Below, piece after piece: positions 44,336-55,271 of a DNA stretch of 64,000 nucleotides. The notes beneath the pieces are model-generated. The model was given only the letters and a program-made list of their open reading frames with translations, was not told the origin of the DNA and did no database searches. The position numbers and the translations under genes were made by a program. Source of the DNA: Ophiura sarsii (lineage: Eukaryota; Echinodermata; Ophiuroidea; Amphilepidida; Ophiuridae); the NCBI GenBank assembly GCA_035610835.1, contig CM069459.1:55161316-55225315 (forward strand). The letters run 5' to 3'. Each line of letters opens with the position of its first letter. Position 1 is the stretch's first letter.

Positions 44336-44665
44336 TTACTATAGAATCTCACTACATGCGCTACACTATCATGCTTTTCATTTATTTAGTTCGGGATTAC
44401 ATTAATTGTTTGTCGGCCCTCCTGCTCGGGAAATTGCTACTTCTTAATTTCAAATTGAAGTTTTTACCTCTAATTCCTATTTAACATTTAGTGACTTTAC
44501 ACACATTTTCCAAAATTGTCCACACATTTACTTTTAATGACGATATTTCACAGGCTCACAGGCTATGTGTGCTTATACTGTTATCAATATTTGTTATTCT
44601 TTTCTACAAAAGTATAATTTCTTACTGTTCATCTCATCTCTTACTCTAACCTTGGCCTCCATCCG
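44336..44665. other. No gene seen
   Basis: Unassigned AT-rich DNA between the hairpin array and an M1 MITE. Confidence 0.5.
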
Positions 44666-44719
44666 TTAATAGTAATAAGAATTGAACAGCATCTTGCTTG
44701 ATATAACAATAACACAGTA

Positions 44720-44966
44720 TTAACATTTTCCATGCGGCTGGCGGCTGCAGACGACATTCCAAAATGTCACAAAATGTTTAAAAAATGTTACAATTATGGA
44801 ATTTCATTACCATATTTGGAATCATTGTGAGAAATGCATTGACATTAGTATAAACATGCCTAGTATTGGGTCAGAAATGCTTGAGATAGACTTTGAAAAT
44901 TGTGAAAGGTTTCTGAAAAAACTGTTTTGTGTATGTTAAAAATAATAGCCGCGTGGAAAGTGTTAA
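44720..44966 (+). mobile_element. M1 MITE between 55-bp direct repeats
   Basis: TTAACATTTTCCATGCGGC to AGCCGCGTGGAAAGTGTTAA, 247 bp, TTAA at both borders. The flanking host DNA is duplicated: TTAATAGTAATAAGAATTGA to AACACAGTATT occurs at 44667-44721 and again at 44963-45017 with one mismatch. Confidence 0.85.
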
Positions 44967-45249
44967 TAGTAATAAGAATTGAAGAGCATCTTGCTTGATA
45001 TAACAATAACACAGTATTTAGCAGAGGTCTGATGACCAGATATATAGGAGGTTTTGAAGCTCCATCTTGCAGTTATTGTCCGTTTTCCCATTGAACACAG
45101 TACAGTGCGCTTGTAATTGAAGCATTATTGACCCGCTGCACGCACAAAGTTTACGTGCAATTTGAATAGGGACAGATTGTTTTCAGTTATATCATGAAAA
45201 CTAACCGGCCGATTCGTTTTGAACGAGCGGTTATTATAAGTTTATATAA

Positions 45250-45455
45250 GGCTGTTTTAGAATGATCCGGACAGTCCCGGGGCTGTTTTAGAATGATCCG
45301 GACAATCCCGGGCTGTTTTAGAAAGATCCAGACAGTCCCGGGGCTGTTTTAGAATGATCCGGACAATCCCGGGCTGTTTTAGAATGATCCGGACAGTCCC
45401 GGGCTGTTTTAGAAAGATCCAGACAGTCCCGGGCTGTTTTAGAATGATCCGGACA
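45250..45455. repeat. Small satellite island, same monomer as 46.6-50.2 kb
   Basis: About 6.5 copies of GGCTGTTTTAGAATGATCCG then GACAGTCCCGG, bounded by unrelated AT-rich DNA with no TIRs. The orientation is the same as in the large array 1.2 kb away. Confidence 0.9.
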
Positions 45456-46441
45456 AATATAAAAATATAAAAATATATAATTGGGAGCAAATACTTTTGG
45501 TGAATTGGACCGTCTCGCGAAATTAAATTGCTAGCCAAATTAAGTAGTTTTACAGTATAATATAGGTATAAAATACATAGAAGCCCTAAATATGGAGGCA
45601 AATCATGACAACAAAAATACTTAAGTATAAGATTTATAAAACAAGTACCAGAATTTGGAATAATATATAAGAATTATTCATTTAAATTGCAGATATTTTA
45701 GACAATACTTCTTCAAAACAATAATACATTTCAATTCATCCTATCAGGCGTTGATATTAATTCAACCATGGACTTATTCTATTTATAATAAGTCCATGCT
45801 TGCTACTATATCGGGTCTATTTCTTAACAAACACCCCTATTTCGTCTCTGAAATCGACTATTCCAGACCTGTTACTTATTTGCCGAGTGCAGTATCCGCT
45901 CAAACAATAGATGGACGGGTCAACCTGTAGGTCGTTGACCAGCTCGTTCATTGGCTGAGAGTGCTGAAGTATCACTTGACTAATCAGGGCTAATTTGTAA
46001 AACAGGATTAAAGTTTTGTTAAACCTGGTATGCGTGTCAAGGGTTGTCGCTCGTTTGCCGTGGAGCATAACTGCACTATGCTTGCTTCATTTCAAGTACA
46101 ATGTCAATGTTTCTAGTTTGTTTTCCATCTTCCAAATCTATCACTTTTCAATTCTATTATTCCAAAAACTAGAAAGCTTATAACTTCACAATTAGGAACA
46201 TAACTGCTTTATATTTAGCGATGTGAAAGTAGATATATTTGACCTTAATTGTTGAAATTGTGAGACCAATCTAATATCAGCCTTTGACCGTAATTGTTGA
46301 AACCAATCTGATGTCAGCCTTTTGAAATTATACAAAAGCTTTGAATAGAGTGTGGTCGGAACAAGTTTGTCCGATTTGATCTATAAATCATTTTAAGTTA
46401 CAAGCTCCCCAGTTTTTGGACCCAGTTTTTTGGGACACACA
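45456..46441. other. No gene; one 12-bp-stem hairpin
   Basis: CATGGACTTATT / AATAAGTCCATG with an 8-nt loop at 45767-45798. Frames here lack support. Confidence 0.5.
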
Positions 46442-46451
46442 GTATCTATAT

Positions 46452-49400
46452 GCAGCAATGGAAATACCCACATGACTTTCCACCCAGGGTAGACAGTCCC
46501 GGGGTAGACCAACCCTGGGTGGACCAACCCTGGTTAGATAAGGTTATGGTTAGGTTTAGGGTTAGAAACAGTCCCTGGGTGGGCAATCCCGGGGTATACA
46601 GACAGTCCCTGGACTGTTTTAGAATGATCCAGACAGTCCCGGGGCTGTTTTAGAATGATCCGGACAGTCCCAGGGCTGTTTTAGAATGATCCGGACAGTC
46701 CCGGGACTGTTTTAGAATGATCCGGACAGTCTCGGGCTGTTTTGGAATGATCCAGACAGTCTTGGGGCTGTTTTAGAATGATCCGGACAGTCCTTGGGCT
46801 GTTTTAGAATGATCCGGACAGTCCTGGGGCTGTTTTAGAATGATCCGGACAGTCCCGGGGCTGTTTTAGAATGATCCGGACAGTCTCAGGCTGTTTTAGA
46901 ATGATCCAGACAGTCTTGGGGCTGTATTAGAATGATCCAGACAGTCCTTGGGCTGTTTTAGAATGATCCGGACAGTCCCGGGCTGTTTTAGAATGATCCA
47001 GACAGTCCCGGGGCTGATCCATCCTTGTGGGCAGTTCCGGGGTATACAGTGCTAGGGTTGTTTTAGAATGATCCGGACAGTCCCAGGGCTGTTTTAGAAT
47101 GATCCGGACAGTCCCGGGGCTGTTTTAGAATGATCCGGACAGTCCCGGGACTGTTTTAGAATGATCCGGACAGTCTTGGGGCTGTTTACGAATGATCCTG
47201 ACAGTCTTGAGGCTGTTTTAGAATGATTCAGACAGTCCTGGGGCTGTTTGAGAATGATCCGGACAGTCCTGGGGCTGTTTTAGAATGATCCGTACAGTCC
47301 CGGGGCTGTTTTAGAATGATCCGGACAGTCTCAGGCTGTTTTAGAATGATCCAGACAGTCTTGGGGCTGTATTAGAATGATCCGGACAGTCCTGGGGCTG
47401 TTTTAGAATGATCCGTACAGTCCCGGGGCTGTTTTAGAATGATCCGGACAGTCTCAGGCTGTTTTAGAATGATCCAGACAGTCTTGGGGCTGTATTAGAA
47501 TGATCCAGACAGTCCTTGGGTTGTTTTAGAATGATCCGGACAGTCCCGGGGCTGTTTTAGAATGATCCGGACAGTCCTGGGGCTATTTTAGAATGATCCG
47601 GACAGTCCTGAGGCTGTTTTAGAATGATCCGGACAGTCCCGGGGCTGTTTTAGAATGATCCGGACAGTCTCAGGCTGTTTTAGAATGATCCAGACAGTCT
47701 TGGGGCTGTATTAGAATGATCCAGACAGTCCTTGGGCTGTTTTAGAATGATCCGGACAGTCCCGGGCTGTTTTAGAATGATCCAGACAGTCCCGGGGCTG
47801 ATCCATCCTTGTGGGCAGTTCCGGGGTATACAGTGCTAGGGTTGTTTTAGAATGATCCGGACAGTCCCAGGGCTGTTTTAGAATGATCCGGACAGTCCCG
47901 GGGCTGTTTTAGAATGATCCGGACAGTCCCGGGACTGTTTTAGAATGATCCGGACAGTCTTGGGGCTGTTTACGAATGATCCTGACAGTCTTGAGGCTGT
48001 TTTAGAATGATTCAGACAGTCCTGGGGCTGTTTGAGAATGATCCGGACAGTCCTGGGGCTGTTTTAGAATGATCCGTACAGTCCCGGGGCTGTTTTAGAA
48101 TGATCCGGACAGTCTCAGGCTGTTTTAGAATGATCCAGACAGTCTTGGGGCTGTATTAGAATGATCCGGACAGTCCTGGGGCTGTTTTAGAATGATCCGT
48201 ACAGTCCCGGGGCTGTTTTAGAATGATCCGGACAGTCTCAGGCTGTTTTAGAATGATCCAGACAGTCTTGGGGCTGTATTAGAATGATCCAGACAGTCCT
48301 TGGGTTGTTTTAGAATGATCCGGACAGTCCCGGGGCTGTTTTAGAATGATCCGGACAGTCCTGGGGCTATTTTAGAATGATCCGGACAGTCCTGAGGCTG
48401 TTTTAGAATGATCCGGACAGTCCTGGGGCTGTTTTAGAATGATCTGGACAGTCCCGAGGCTGTTTTAGAATGATCCGGACAGTCCCGAGGCTGTTTTAGA
48501 ATGATCCGGACAGTCCCGGGCTGTTTTAGAATGATCCGGACAGTCCCGGGCTGTTTTAGAATGATCCAGACAGTCTTGGGGCTGTATTAGAATGATCCGG
48601 ACAGTCCTGGGGCTGTTTTAGAATGATCCGTACAGTCCAGGGGCTGTTTTAGAATGATCCGGACACTCTCAGGCTGTATTAGAATGATCCAGACAGTCTT
48701 GGGGCTGTATTAGAATGATCCAGACAGTCCTGGGGCTGTTTTAGAATGATCCAGACAGTCCCAGGGCTGTTTTAGAATGATCCGGACAGTCCTGGGGCTA
48801 TTTTAGAATGATCCGGACAGTCCTGAGGCTGTTTTAGAATGATCCGGACAGTCCCGGGGCTGTTTTAGAATGATCCGGACAGTCCTGGGGCTGTTTTAGA
48901 ATGATCCGGACAGTCCCGGGGCTGTTTAAGAATGATCCGGACAGTCCCGGGGCTGTTTTAGAATGATCCGGACAGTCTCAGGCTGTTTTAGAATGATCCA
49001 GACAGTCTTGGGGCTGTATTAGAAAGATCCAGACAGTCCTTGGGCTGTTTTAGAATGATCCGGGCTGTTTTAGAATGATCCGGACAGTCCCGGGGCTGAT
49101 CCATCCTTGTGGGCAGTTCCGGGGTATACAGTGCTAGGGTTGTTTTAGAATGATCCGGACAGTCCCGGGGCTGTTTTAGAATGATCCGGACAGTCTCAGG
49201 CTGTTTTAGAATGATCCAGACAGTCTTGGGGCTGTATTAGAAAGATCCAGACAGTCCTTGGGCTGTTTTAGAATGATCCGGACAGTCCCGGGCGGTTTTA
49301 GAATGATCCGGACAGTCCCGGGACTATTTTAGAATGATCTGGACAGTCTTGGGGCTGTTTACGAATAATCCGGACAGTCTTGGGGCTGTTTTAGAATGAT

Positions 49401-50478
49401 CCAGACAGTCTTGGGGCTCTTTTAGAATGATCCAGACAGTCCTTGGGCTGTTTTAGAATGATCCGGACAGTCCTGGGGCTGTTTTAGAATGATCAAGACA
49501 GTCCTGCGGCTGTTTTAGAATGATCTGGACAGTTCCGGTGCTGTTTAAGAATGATCCGGACAGTCCCGAGGCTGTTTTAGAATGATCCGGACAGTCCCGA
49601 GGCTGTTTTAGATTGATCCGGACAGTCCCGGGCTGTTTTAGAATGATCCTTACAGTTCCGTGCTGTTTTAGAATGATCCGGACAGTCCCAGGCTGTTTTA
49701 GAATGATCCAGACAGTCCTGGGCTGTTTTAGAATGATCCGGACAGTCCCGGGCTGTTTTAGAATGATCCGGACAGTCCCGGGCTGTTTTAGAATGATCCT
49801 TACAGTTCCGGGCTGTTTTAGAATGATCCGGACAGTCCCGGGCTGTTTTAGAATGATCCGGACAGTCCTGGGCTGTTTTAGAATGATCCGGACAGTCCCG
49901 GGCTGTTTTAGAATGATCCGGACAGTCCCGGGCTGTTTTAGAATGATCCGGACAGTCCCGGGCTGTTTTAGAATGATCCGGACAATCCCTGGCTGTTTTA
50001 GAATGATCTGGACAGTCCCGGGCTGTTTTAGAATGATCCGGACAGTCCCGGGCTGTTTTAGAATGATCCGGACAATCCCGGGCTGTTTTAGAATGATCTG
50101 GACAGTCCCGGGCTGTTTTAGAATGATCCGGACAGTCCCGGGCTGTTTTAGAATGATCCGGACAGTCCCTGGCTGTTTTAGAATGATCCGGACAGTCCCG
50201 GGCTGTTTAAGAATGATCCGGACAGTCCAGGGGCTAAGTCATTCTTGTTTTTACCTCCCCGACCACCAACCCCCTAGCCCCCTGAGTGTTTTATCATATA
50301 ATTTGTAATCAATATAGTTTCCAAGGTGTTTTAAACAGTATTACTGCATTTTATTCTGTAAGGGCGCTCTATTGTACTCTACCCAGGGTTGGTCCACCCA
50401 GGATTGGTCCATCCCAGGACTGTCCACCCCGGGACTGTCTACCCGGGTAGAAAGTCATGTGGGTATTTCCATCGCTGT
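46452..50478. mobile_element. 4.03-kb TIR element filled with minisatellite
   Basis: Left end GCAGCAATGGAAATACCCAC then ATGACTTTCCACCC is matched in inverse by GGGTAGAAAGTCATGTGGGT then ATTTCCATCGCTGT. The inverted zone continues inward through GGACCAACCCTGG-type words (to about 46530 and from about 50375). A perfect 10-bp target duplication, GTATCTATAT, flanks it (46442-46451 and 50479-50488). Between the ends lie about 3.6 kb of 30-32-bp repeats and no transposase. Ten-base targets are typical of Mutator-like elements; that assignment is inference. The TIR-proximal text GACAGTCCCGGGG is the core of the internal monomer. Confidence 0.9.
46606..50236. repeat. 30-32-bp minisatellite, about 115 copies
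   Basis: Monomer CTGTTTTAGAATGATCCGGA then CAGTCCCGGGG. Up to about 49600 units are mostly 31-32 bp with varied C/T and G-run length; from 49620 to 50215 they are almost all exactly 30 bp. A non-monomer insert, GATCCATCCTTGTGGGCAGT then TCCGGGG, recurs at 47016, 47800 and 49098, marking higher-order blocks. Confidence 0.98.
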
Positions 50479-50560
50479 GTATCTATATAATGGATGACCA
50501 AGGTGCAAAGGTTCTACGATTTCTATGTTAGTATGAAAAAGAGTGTGTGTGTAAGTTGAT

Positions 50561-51450
50561 TATAAACTGCTCAAAAAAAGTTTGGACATTTGTATTCAAT
50601 CACCATTTCTTTGAATATTTTGTGATATATTCATATTGTGAATCATATCAATGTAAAGCTTATGTGTTTTTCTTTCTAACGATACCTCATTCGTAGCAAT
50701 CACTTGTTTCAGTGCTTAGCTATATGCTTGAGAATGTGGGGAGGTCTCATTCAAAATGTGCCAAACATTCCCCACTGTTTTGCACTCAAAAGACTAACTT
50801 TGTCATCTGTTCAATGAAGTGTTATATTGACCACTATAGTGTAGAGAAGGCCAGGCGTTCTCAAATGGTGGCGCGCGCGCCACTAGTGGCGCATCAAGGC
50901 ATCCAAAGTGGCGCGAGAATGGTTAAAATTTGTTTTAAACAAATTCATATCATGATATAGCCATATTTCATAGGCCTATGACGGTCAGATGTATAAAGAC
51001 AACAATTTTTCGCGCGCTGCGCGCGCATGTGCCCTCAAATGAGTAATATTAGTGATTATGTTGCCTACATACATATGTTGAAATATTTTGTGAAGGAAAT
51101 TTTGCCATTGTAAATTCTAAAAAAATATGACCAAGTGGAGCTTCAACAAGTTGGTTACTAAAATGTGGCGCATCAGCAAATCTAATTGAGAAAGCCTGGT
51201 GTAGAGTGATGCTCTATTGACTTTTGAGCATAAAATAGTGTTGATTTTGGCACATTCAGATTGAGACCTCTCCATGTTCTCAAGCAAGTGACATAGAACT
51301 GGAATAATGTATCGCTACAAATTGGGTATCATTGTAAAGATGAACACATCAGCCTTTCATTGATATGCAACACAGTATGGACATATCCCGAGATATTTGA
51401 ACATTTTGTGATTGAACAAATATTCCAAACTTCTTTTTGAGCAGTTTATA
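50561..51450. mobile_element. 890-bp inverted-repeat element, TA ends
   Basis: TATAAACTGCTCAAAAAAAG then TTTGGACATTTG at left; inverse CAAATATTCCAAACTTCTTT then TTGAGCAGTTTATA at right. Arms extend inward (TGCTTGAGAATGTGGGGAGG / CCTCTCCATGTTCTCAAGCA). Its centre is split by the element at 50847-51198. Confidence 0.8.
50847..51198. mobile_element. Nested hAT-like element
   Basis: CAGGCGTTCTCAAATGGTGG then CGCGC at left, inverse GCGCCAC ... CTTTCTC ... at right (AATTGAGAAAGCCTG). GTGTAGAG occurs on both sides (50839-50846, 51199-51206), an 8-bp target duplication, though the left side has 5 extra bases before CAGG. Confidence 0.6.
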
Positions 51451-51664
51451 TGTCTATAAGAAGGAAGGAACACAAAATTTCAAATACATCAGCAATCAAA
51501 ATTATCTCATTAGCTGCAGAAGGCAATAAAATTTACAAGCACAAACATTATCTCTGTTATAATATGGCTTCTAAAATCCTGCTGGTAGTTTGCGGATATG
51601 AGCAGTCAGTTTTCATTAACTAATTATTTGTGCTAATATATACTGCATTAGGCTAATACAAATA

Positions 51665-51996
51665 ATAAGTTGTGTTGCCCTCAAGTGCAAAAAAAAAAAA
51701 TTCTTCAAATTTTTTGTTTCAATTTCTTTTTTTCTTTTTTTGGACTGACAAATATAATGGTTTATGTCAAGACAAAATTGATATAGACCCATATGTCAAT
51801 TTAACTAATTTTTCTAGTGTGTCAAAAGTCTAAAAAACATTTATTTTAGCTTACTTATTCATTTCAAGCAAGAAATAGTAACATTTAGACACTTTTAATA
51901 AAATTTAAATCTAAAAATATAAAATGCGACTCTAGTTTTTACGATTTAAGGGTCGGTCGCTGAGGGCAACACAACTTTCTTTTTTTGTTGGCCTTA
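51665..51996. mobile_element. M2 MITE, subfamily B
   Basis: AAGTTGTGTTGCCCTCAAGT at left, GAGGGCAACACAACTTTCTT then GTTGGCCTTA at right. Interior is A/T-rich and differs from subfamily A except for the end design. Confidence 0.75.
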
Positions 51997-52343
51997 GTAT
52001 AGATTGCCTTGAATGATGCTAGCATGTAGTTAACTAGAATAAAAATATCATTGAAATGGAATGGGGACGATCCAAGAGAAAAAGCATGTTTTGTAACCAA
52101 ACATCTGTTTCATACCAAAATACCATGGAAACGGTGTATGTATTTTCCATAATTCAAACCAAAAAACAAATCAAAACACCGCAGTCTAAAAACAGTACAG
52201 GAAACCAATAAAGTTGATTTGTGTGCATGGGAAGGGGGGGGGGGGGGGGGGGGGATACCGTCTGAAGAACAATCTAGGTATATATGACACATCCACAACT
52301 CACCACTTATTACTATATTAGACAATAAGTGGAGATTTCTCTT
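51997..52343. other. No gene; G21 tract
   Basis: Run of 21 G at 52234-52254. No other structure noted. Confidence 0.55.
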
Positions 52344-52415
52344 TAGTCAAACAAGATAAGCTAGTCAAACAAGATAAGCTAGTCAAACAAGATAAGCTAG
52401 TCAAACAAGATAAGC
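52344..52415. repeat. 18-bp tandem repeat, exactly 4 copies
   Basis: TAGTCAAACAAGATAAGC four times without a mismatch. Confidence 0.97.
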
Positions 52416-52743
52416 TATTATGTCTCTCTGTTGGGATATAATAACATTTCTCTGATTGAATCATCAACTATAAACAAATATAGGTTTGACTCCAGCACAG
52501 ACTGTGGGTACTGTTGAAATAAACTGCATAGGTACATGTAATTTACAAAGACTACAAACATGGCAGCCTCCACTTATGTCTAGGAAGACCTAAATGTGTA
52601 CATTTTTGCAATCACATGCTAATGGGTGGCTTCGCCCCCCCCCCCCCCCAAAAAAAAAGAAGAAGTGTTGATGGCTTGGTTAACAGGCTTCCTTGTTGAC
52701 TGATTGCCTTGTTGACCACAAGCTTGATGGTTTGAATGTGCTA

Positions 52744-52920
52744 TACTGTAAAAGTGGACATTTTCTGCGCTACAATAATTGTCGCGCATTATAAGCGAAT
52801 AAGCGTGTGAAATATTCATTTTGAATGTAGGTCTGTGTAAAGAAGCTTAAAATTGCAAAAATAAAAACAAACAAAATTGTTCAAAATGTGCGACGTGTGA
52901 ACATTTACACTTTTACATTA
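52744..52920. mobile_element. M4 MITE in module 1
   Basis: TACTGTAAAAGTGGACATTT then TCTGCGC at left; GTGAACATTTACACTTTTAC then ATTA at right. Module 2 reads GAGCTATACTCTATTTC with no element at this point, so insertion was at TA. Confidence 0.8.
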
Positions 52921-53115
52921 CTCTATATTTCTCTTCCTCTGGACAGTGACGTAACTTTACAAATGCAGCATTTACGCCTATTTGTAGATATCTACCATCT
53001 TTTTGCATATGTGTGTGTACACCAGGGCCTCAAGTAGCGGCACGTGTTCATGTGCTGCAATTGGTAAATGACGCAGTTACGTCACTGTCTCGTGATAGAT
53101 AAATAGACTCTATAG
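52921..53115. mobile_element. M7 MITE in module 1
   Basis: CTCTATATTTCTCTTCCTCT then GGACAGTGACGTAAC; right GTTACGTCACTGTCTCGTGA then AATAGACTCTATAG. The inner CAGTGACGTAAC pair is shared with the copy at 24854. Confidence 0.75.
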
Positions 53116-53146
53116 TTACCTAGTAGAACAAGTGTTGACGGCTTGG

Positions 53147-53528
53147 TTAAAGGCATATTATGTGATGTTTTCCAGAGGGTGCCCTCTATCCATGATTTGT
53201 TTAGAAAGTAGATTTTCTTGCAGATTTATATTTCTGATCAGAAATCATAAATATATCCTGAGTTACTAGCGATACGATTCCCAAATACTTCAAAATCATG
53301 GTTTTTAGGGGTTGAAAATAGATTGTTCGCTAGCGAACAATAAATTTTCACTCTATTTTCACTGTAAAAAACATGATTTTGAAGTAATTAGGAATCATAT
53401 CGCTCTGTAACTCTGAACATATTCATGATTTATGATCAGAAATTATGTAAATCTGCAAGAAAATCTGCTTCCAATTTTTTTGAGGATTGAGAGCGTCCCC
53501 TGGAAAAAATCACATAATATACCTTTAA
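53147..53528. mobile_element. M5 foldback MITE, TTAA target
   Basis: TTAAAGGCATATTATGTGAT at left and its inverse ATCACATAATATACCTTTAA at right; nearly the whole 380 bp folds on itself (AATACTTCAAAATCATGG / CATGATTTTGAAGTAATT). Centre is a perfect palindrome at 53322-53341. Empty sites GGTTAACAGGC (52680) and GGTTAATAGGC (55402) in the sister modules confirm a TTAA target. Confidence 0.92.
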
Positions 53529-53682
53529 TAGCCTTGTTGCCTGATTGACTGCCTTGTTGACTATGTGCTTGATTGCCTGATGAGCTATACTCTATTTCTC
53601 TTCCTCTGGACAGTGACATAAGCATTTACGTGCGTGTCGGTATCTTTCATCTTTCTATGCGTGTGTGTATGCCACAATCGCG

Positions 53683-53949
53683 GCCATAATTAGTTGGAAC
53701 ATCCATGTAATAATGACCCTTTCGTGCGTTCCCGTTTGCGCAAAACGTACACTATCAAAACATTGCTGTCTTTGACGGAAGGCTTAAAGCCTTTCCTAAA
53801 CTATAATAACTCCCCCCTCCCCACTGGGCAATGTTGGCCCTTCCCAGTATCCCGTAACCCAAAAATCATGTTTCAACATTGATCCAGGGGGAGAGGGGGA
53901 GTTTTTAAACACACGTATAAAAGTGTTCCAACAATATTGGCCGAGATTG
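53683..53949. mobile_element. Small TIR element, CGGCCA ends
   Basis: CGGCCATAATTAGTTGGAAC at left; inverse GTGTTCCAACAATATTGGCC then G at right (about 20 bp, imperfect). Its last 229 bp are repeated exactly at 55043-55271. Confidence 0.55.
53721..53949. repeat. 229-bp direct repeat, copy 1
   Basis: TTCGTGCGTTCCCGTTTGCG to GGCCGAGATTG; identical at every base I compared to 55043-55271. Confidence 0.95.
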
Positions 53950-54438
53950 TCTCCTCGAGTGACAAATGTAAAGTTTTCGATTAGTTTAAATCATTGTATT
54001 TTCGTAACGGCTAATTCGATTTTATTGATACTTGGAGATCATTTTGCCTACATACCATAGATAAAAGTGAATGACAAAATTTGATCTTTTCATTAACGGT
54101 TTTAGGGAACGGTCACTTTTAATTAGATATAAGGTCTATTTCTGGTGTATTTTTGTTCATAAAATGGTCACATGGATTAACTTTATGTCCAGAACTATTT
54201 AACAGATCGCTGTAAAATTAGCAGAATGTGATAATAGTCTTATGCCCACTGTTCATACTATTAATTTAAACATTTGTGTTTAATTTATTTGGAGAAACGG
54301 TCACATTTGAATTGGAATTAGATAGTTTAGGTCTAATGTCAAATTGGAAAGTTGTGATTATCTATATGAATTTGTTCTATTTTTTCAACAAACTTCACGC
54401 AATTTTAACAATCGACTTATTTATTGTTTTAAATATGA

Positions 54439-54505
<67 letters not shown>

Positions 54506-54514
54506 ATATACTAA

Positions 54515-54549
<35 letters not shown>

Positions 54550-55042
54550 ACAAATAACAAATAAACCTAATTGTACATATTCATGTAGCTCTATTTAACA
54601 CTTTCCACGCGGCAGTCGTCTGTAGACGACATTCCAATTTTTCACAAAATGTTTAAAATTGCAGACTAATCATAACATGTTCTATAACTTATACACCAAC
54701 GCTCTTAGTCCCCTCCCCAACATAGAAGTTGATATCAAGCATGTGAAAATCATAGTCGGTAGACTAATAAATACACCCTCCCCCCCAGCCCCATCCCAAC
54801 CTTTACATATAGATACATATTAAGCGTCGCTCGCAGTGAAATGATATGCAATCTCGTGTCAACAAATCATAGATATAATAGGTTACAATGTAATTCTGGA
54901 ACTTTGTGTGCATGTCGAGGCTATATTCACAGTATGCCAGCACACTACACGCAAAATCAATTGACGCGACAGTATGCCACGCTAAGTAAAAGAAAAGTAG
55001 ATCAAAGACTTTTATCTGAAAATGATGGCATACTGTTGAAAC
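53950..55042. other. Spacer between 229-bp repeats
   Basis: Holds AT-rich DNA, a (TAAA)n run of about 120 bp (54432-54553), an M1 left-end fragment (54595-54660, TTAACACTTTCCACGCGGC and GTCGTCTGTAGACGAC) and pyrimidine-rich stretches. A 95-codon frame (54841-55128) runs into repeat copy 2; its reading is not conserved by copy 1 upstream, no domain is recognised and it is not called. Confidence 0.6.
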
Positions 55043-55271
55043 TTCGTGCGTTCCCGTTTGCGCAAAACGTACACTATCAAAACATTGCTGTCTTTGACGG
55101 AAGGCTTAAAGCCTTTCCTAAACTATAATAACTCCCCCCTCCCCACTGGGCAATGTTGGCCCTTCCCAGTATCCCGTAACCCAAAAATCATGTTTCAACA
55201 TTGATCCAGGGGGAGAGGGGGAGTTTTTAAACACACGTATAAAAGTGTTCCAACAATATTGGCCGAGATTG
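55043..55271. repeat. 229-bp direct repeat, copy 2
   Basis: Exact match to 53721-53949. Lacks the TG...CA borders of an LTR. Confidence 0.95.

Noticed and set aside
49613..50308. Longest ORF of the window (231 codons, ten-residue repeats)
   Set aside because: It is the 30-bp minisatellite read through; the start lies in a repeat unit, there is no domain and no splice or promoter context.
54841..55128. 95-codon frame as a gene end
   Set aside because: No domain; the last third lies in a duplicated transposon-associated repeat; codon pattern is unremarkable.
53721..55271. LTR retrotransposon with 229-bp LTRs
   Set aside because: No TG...CA borders, primer-binding site, polypurine tract or coding interior, and a TIR lies within the repeat.
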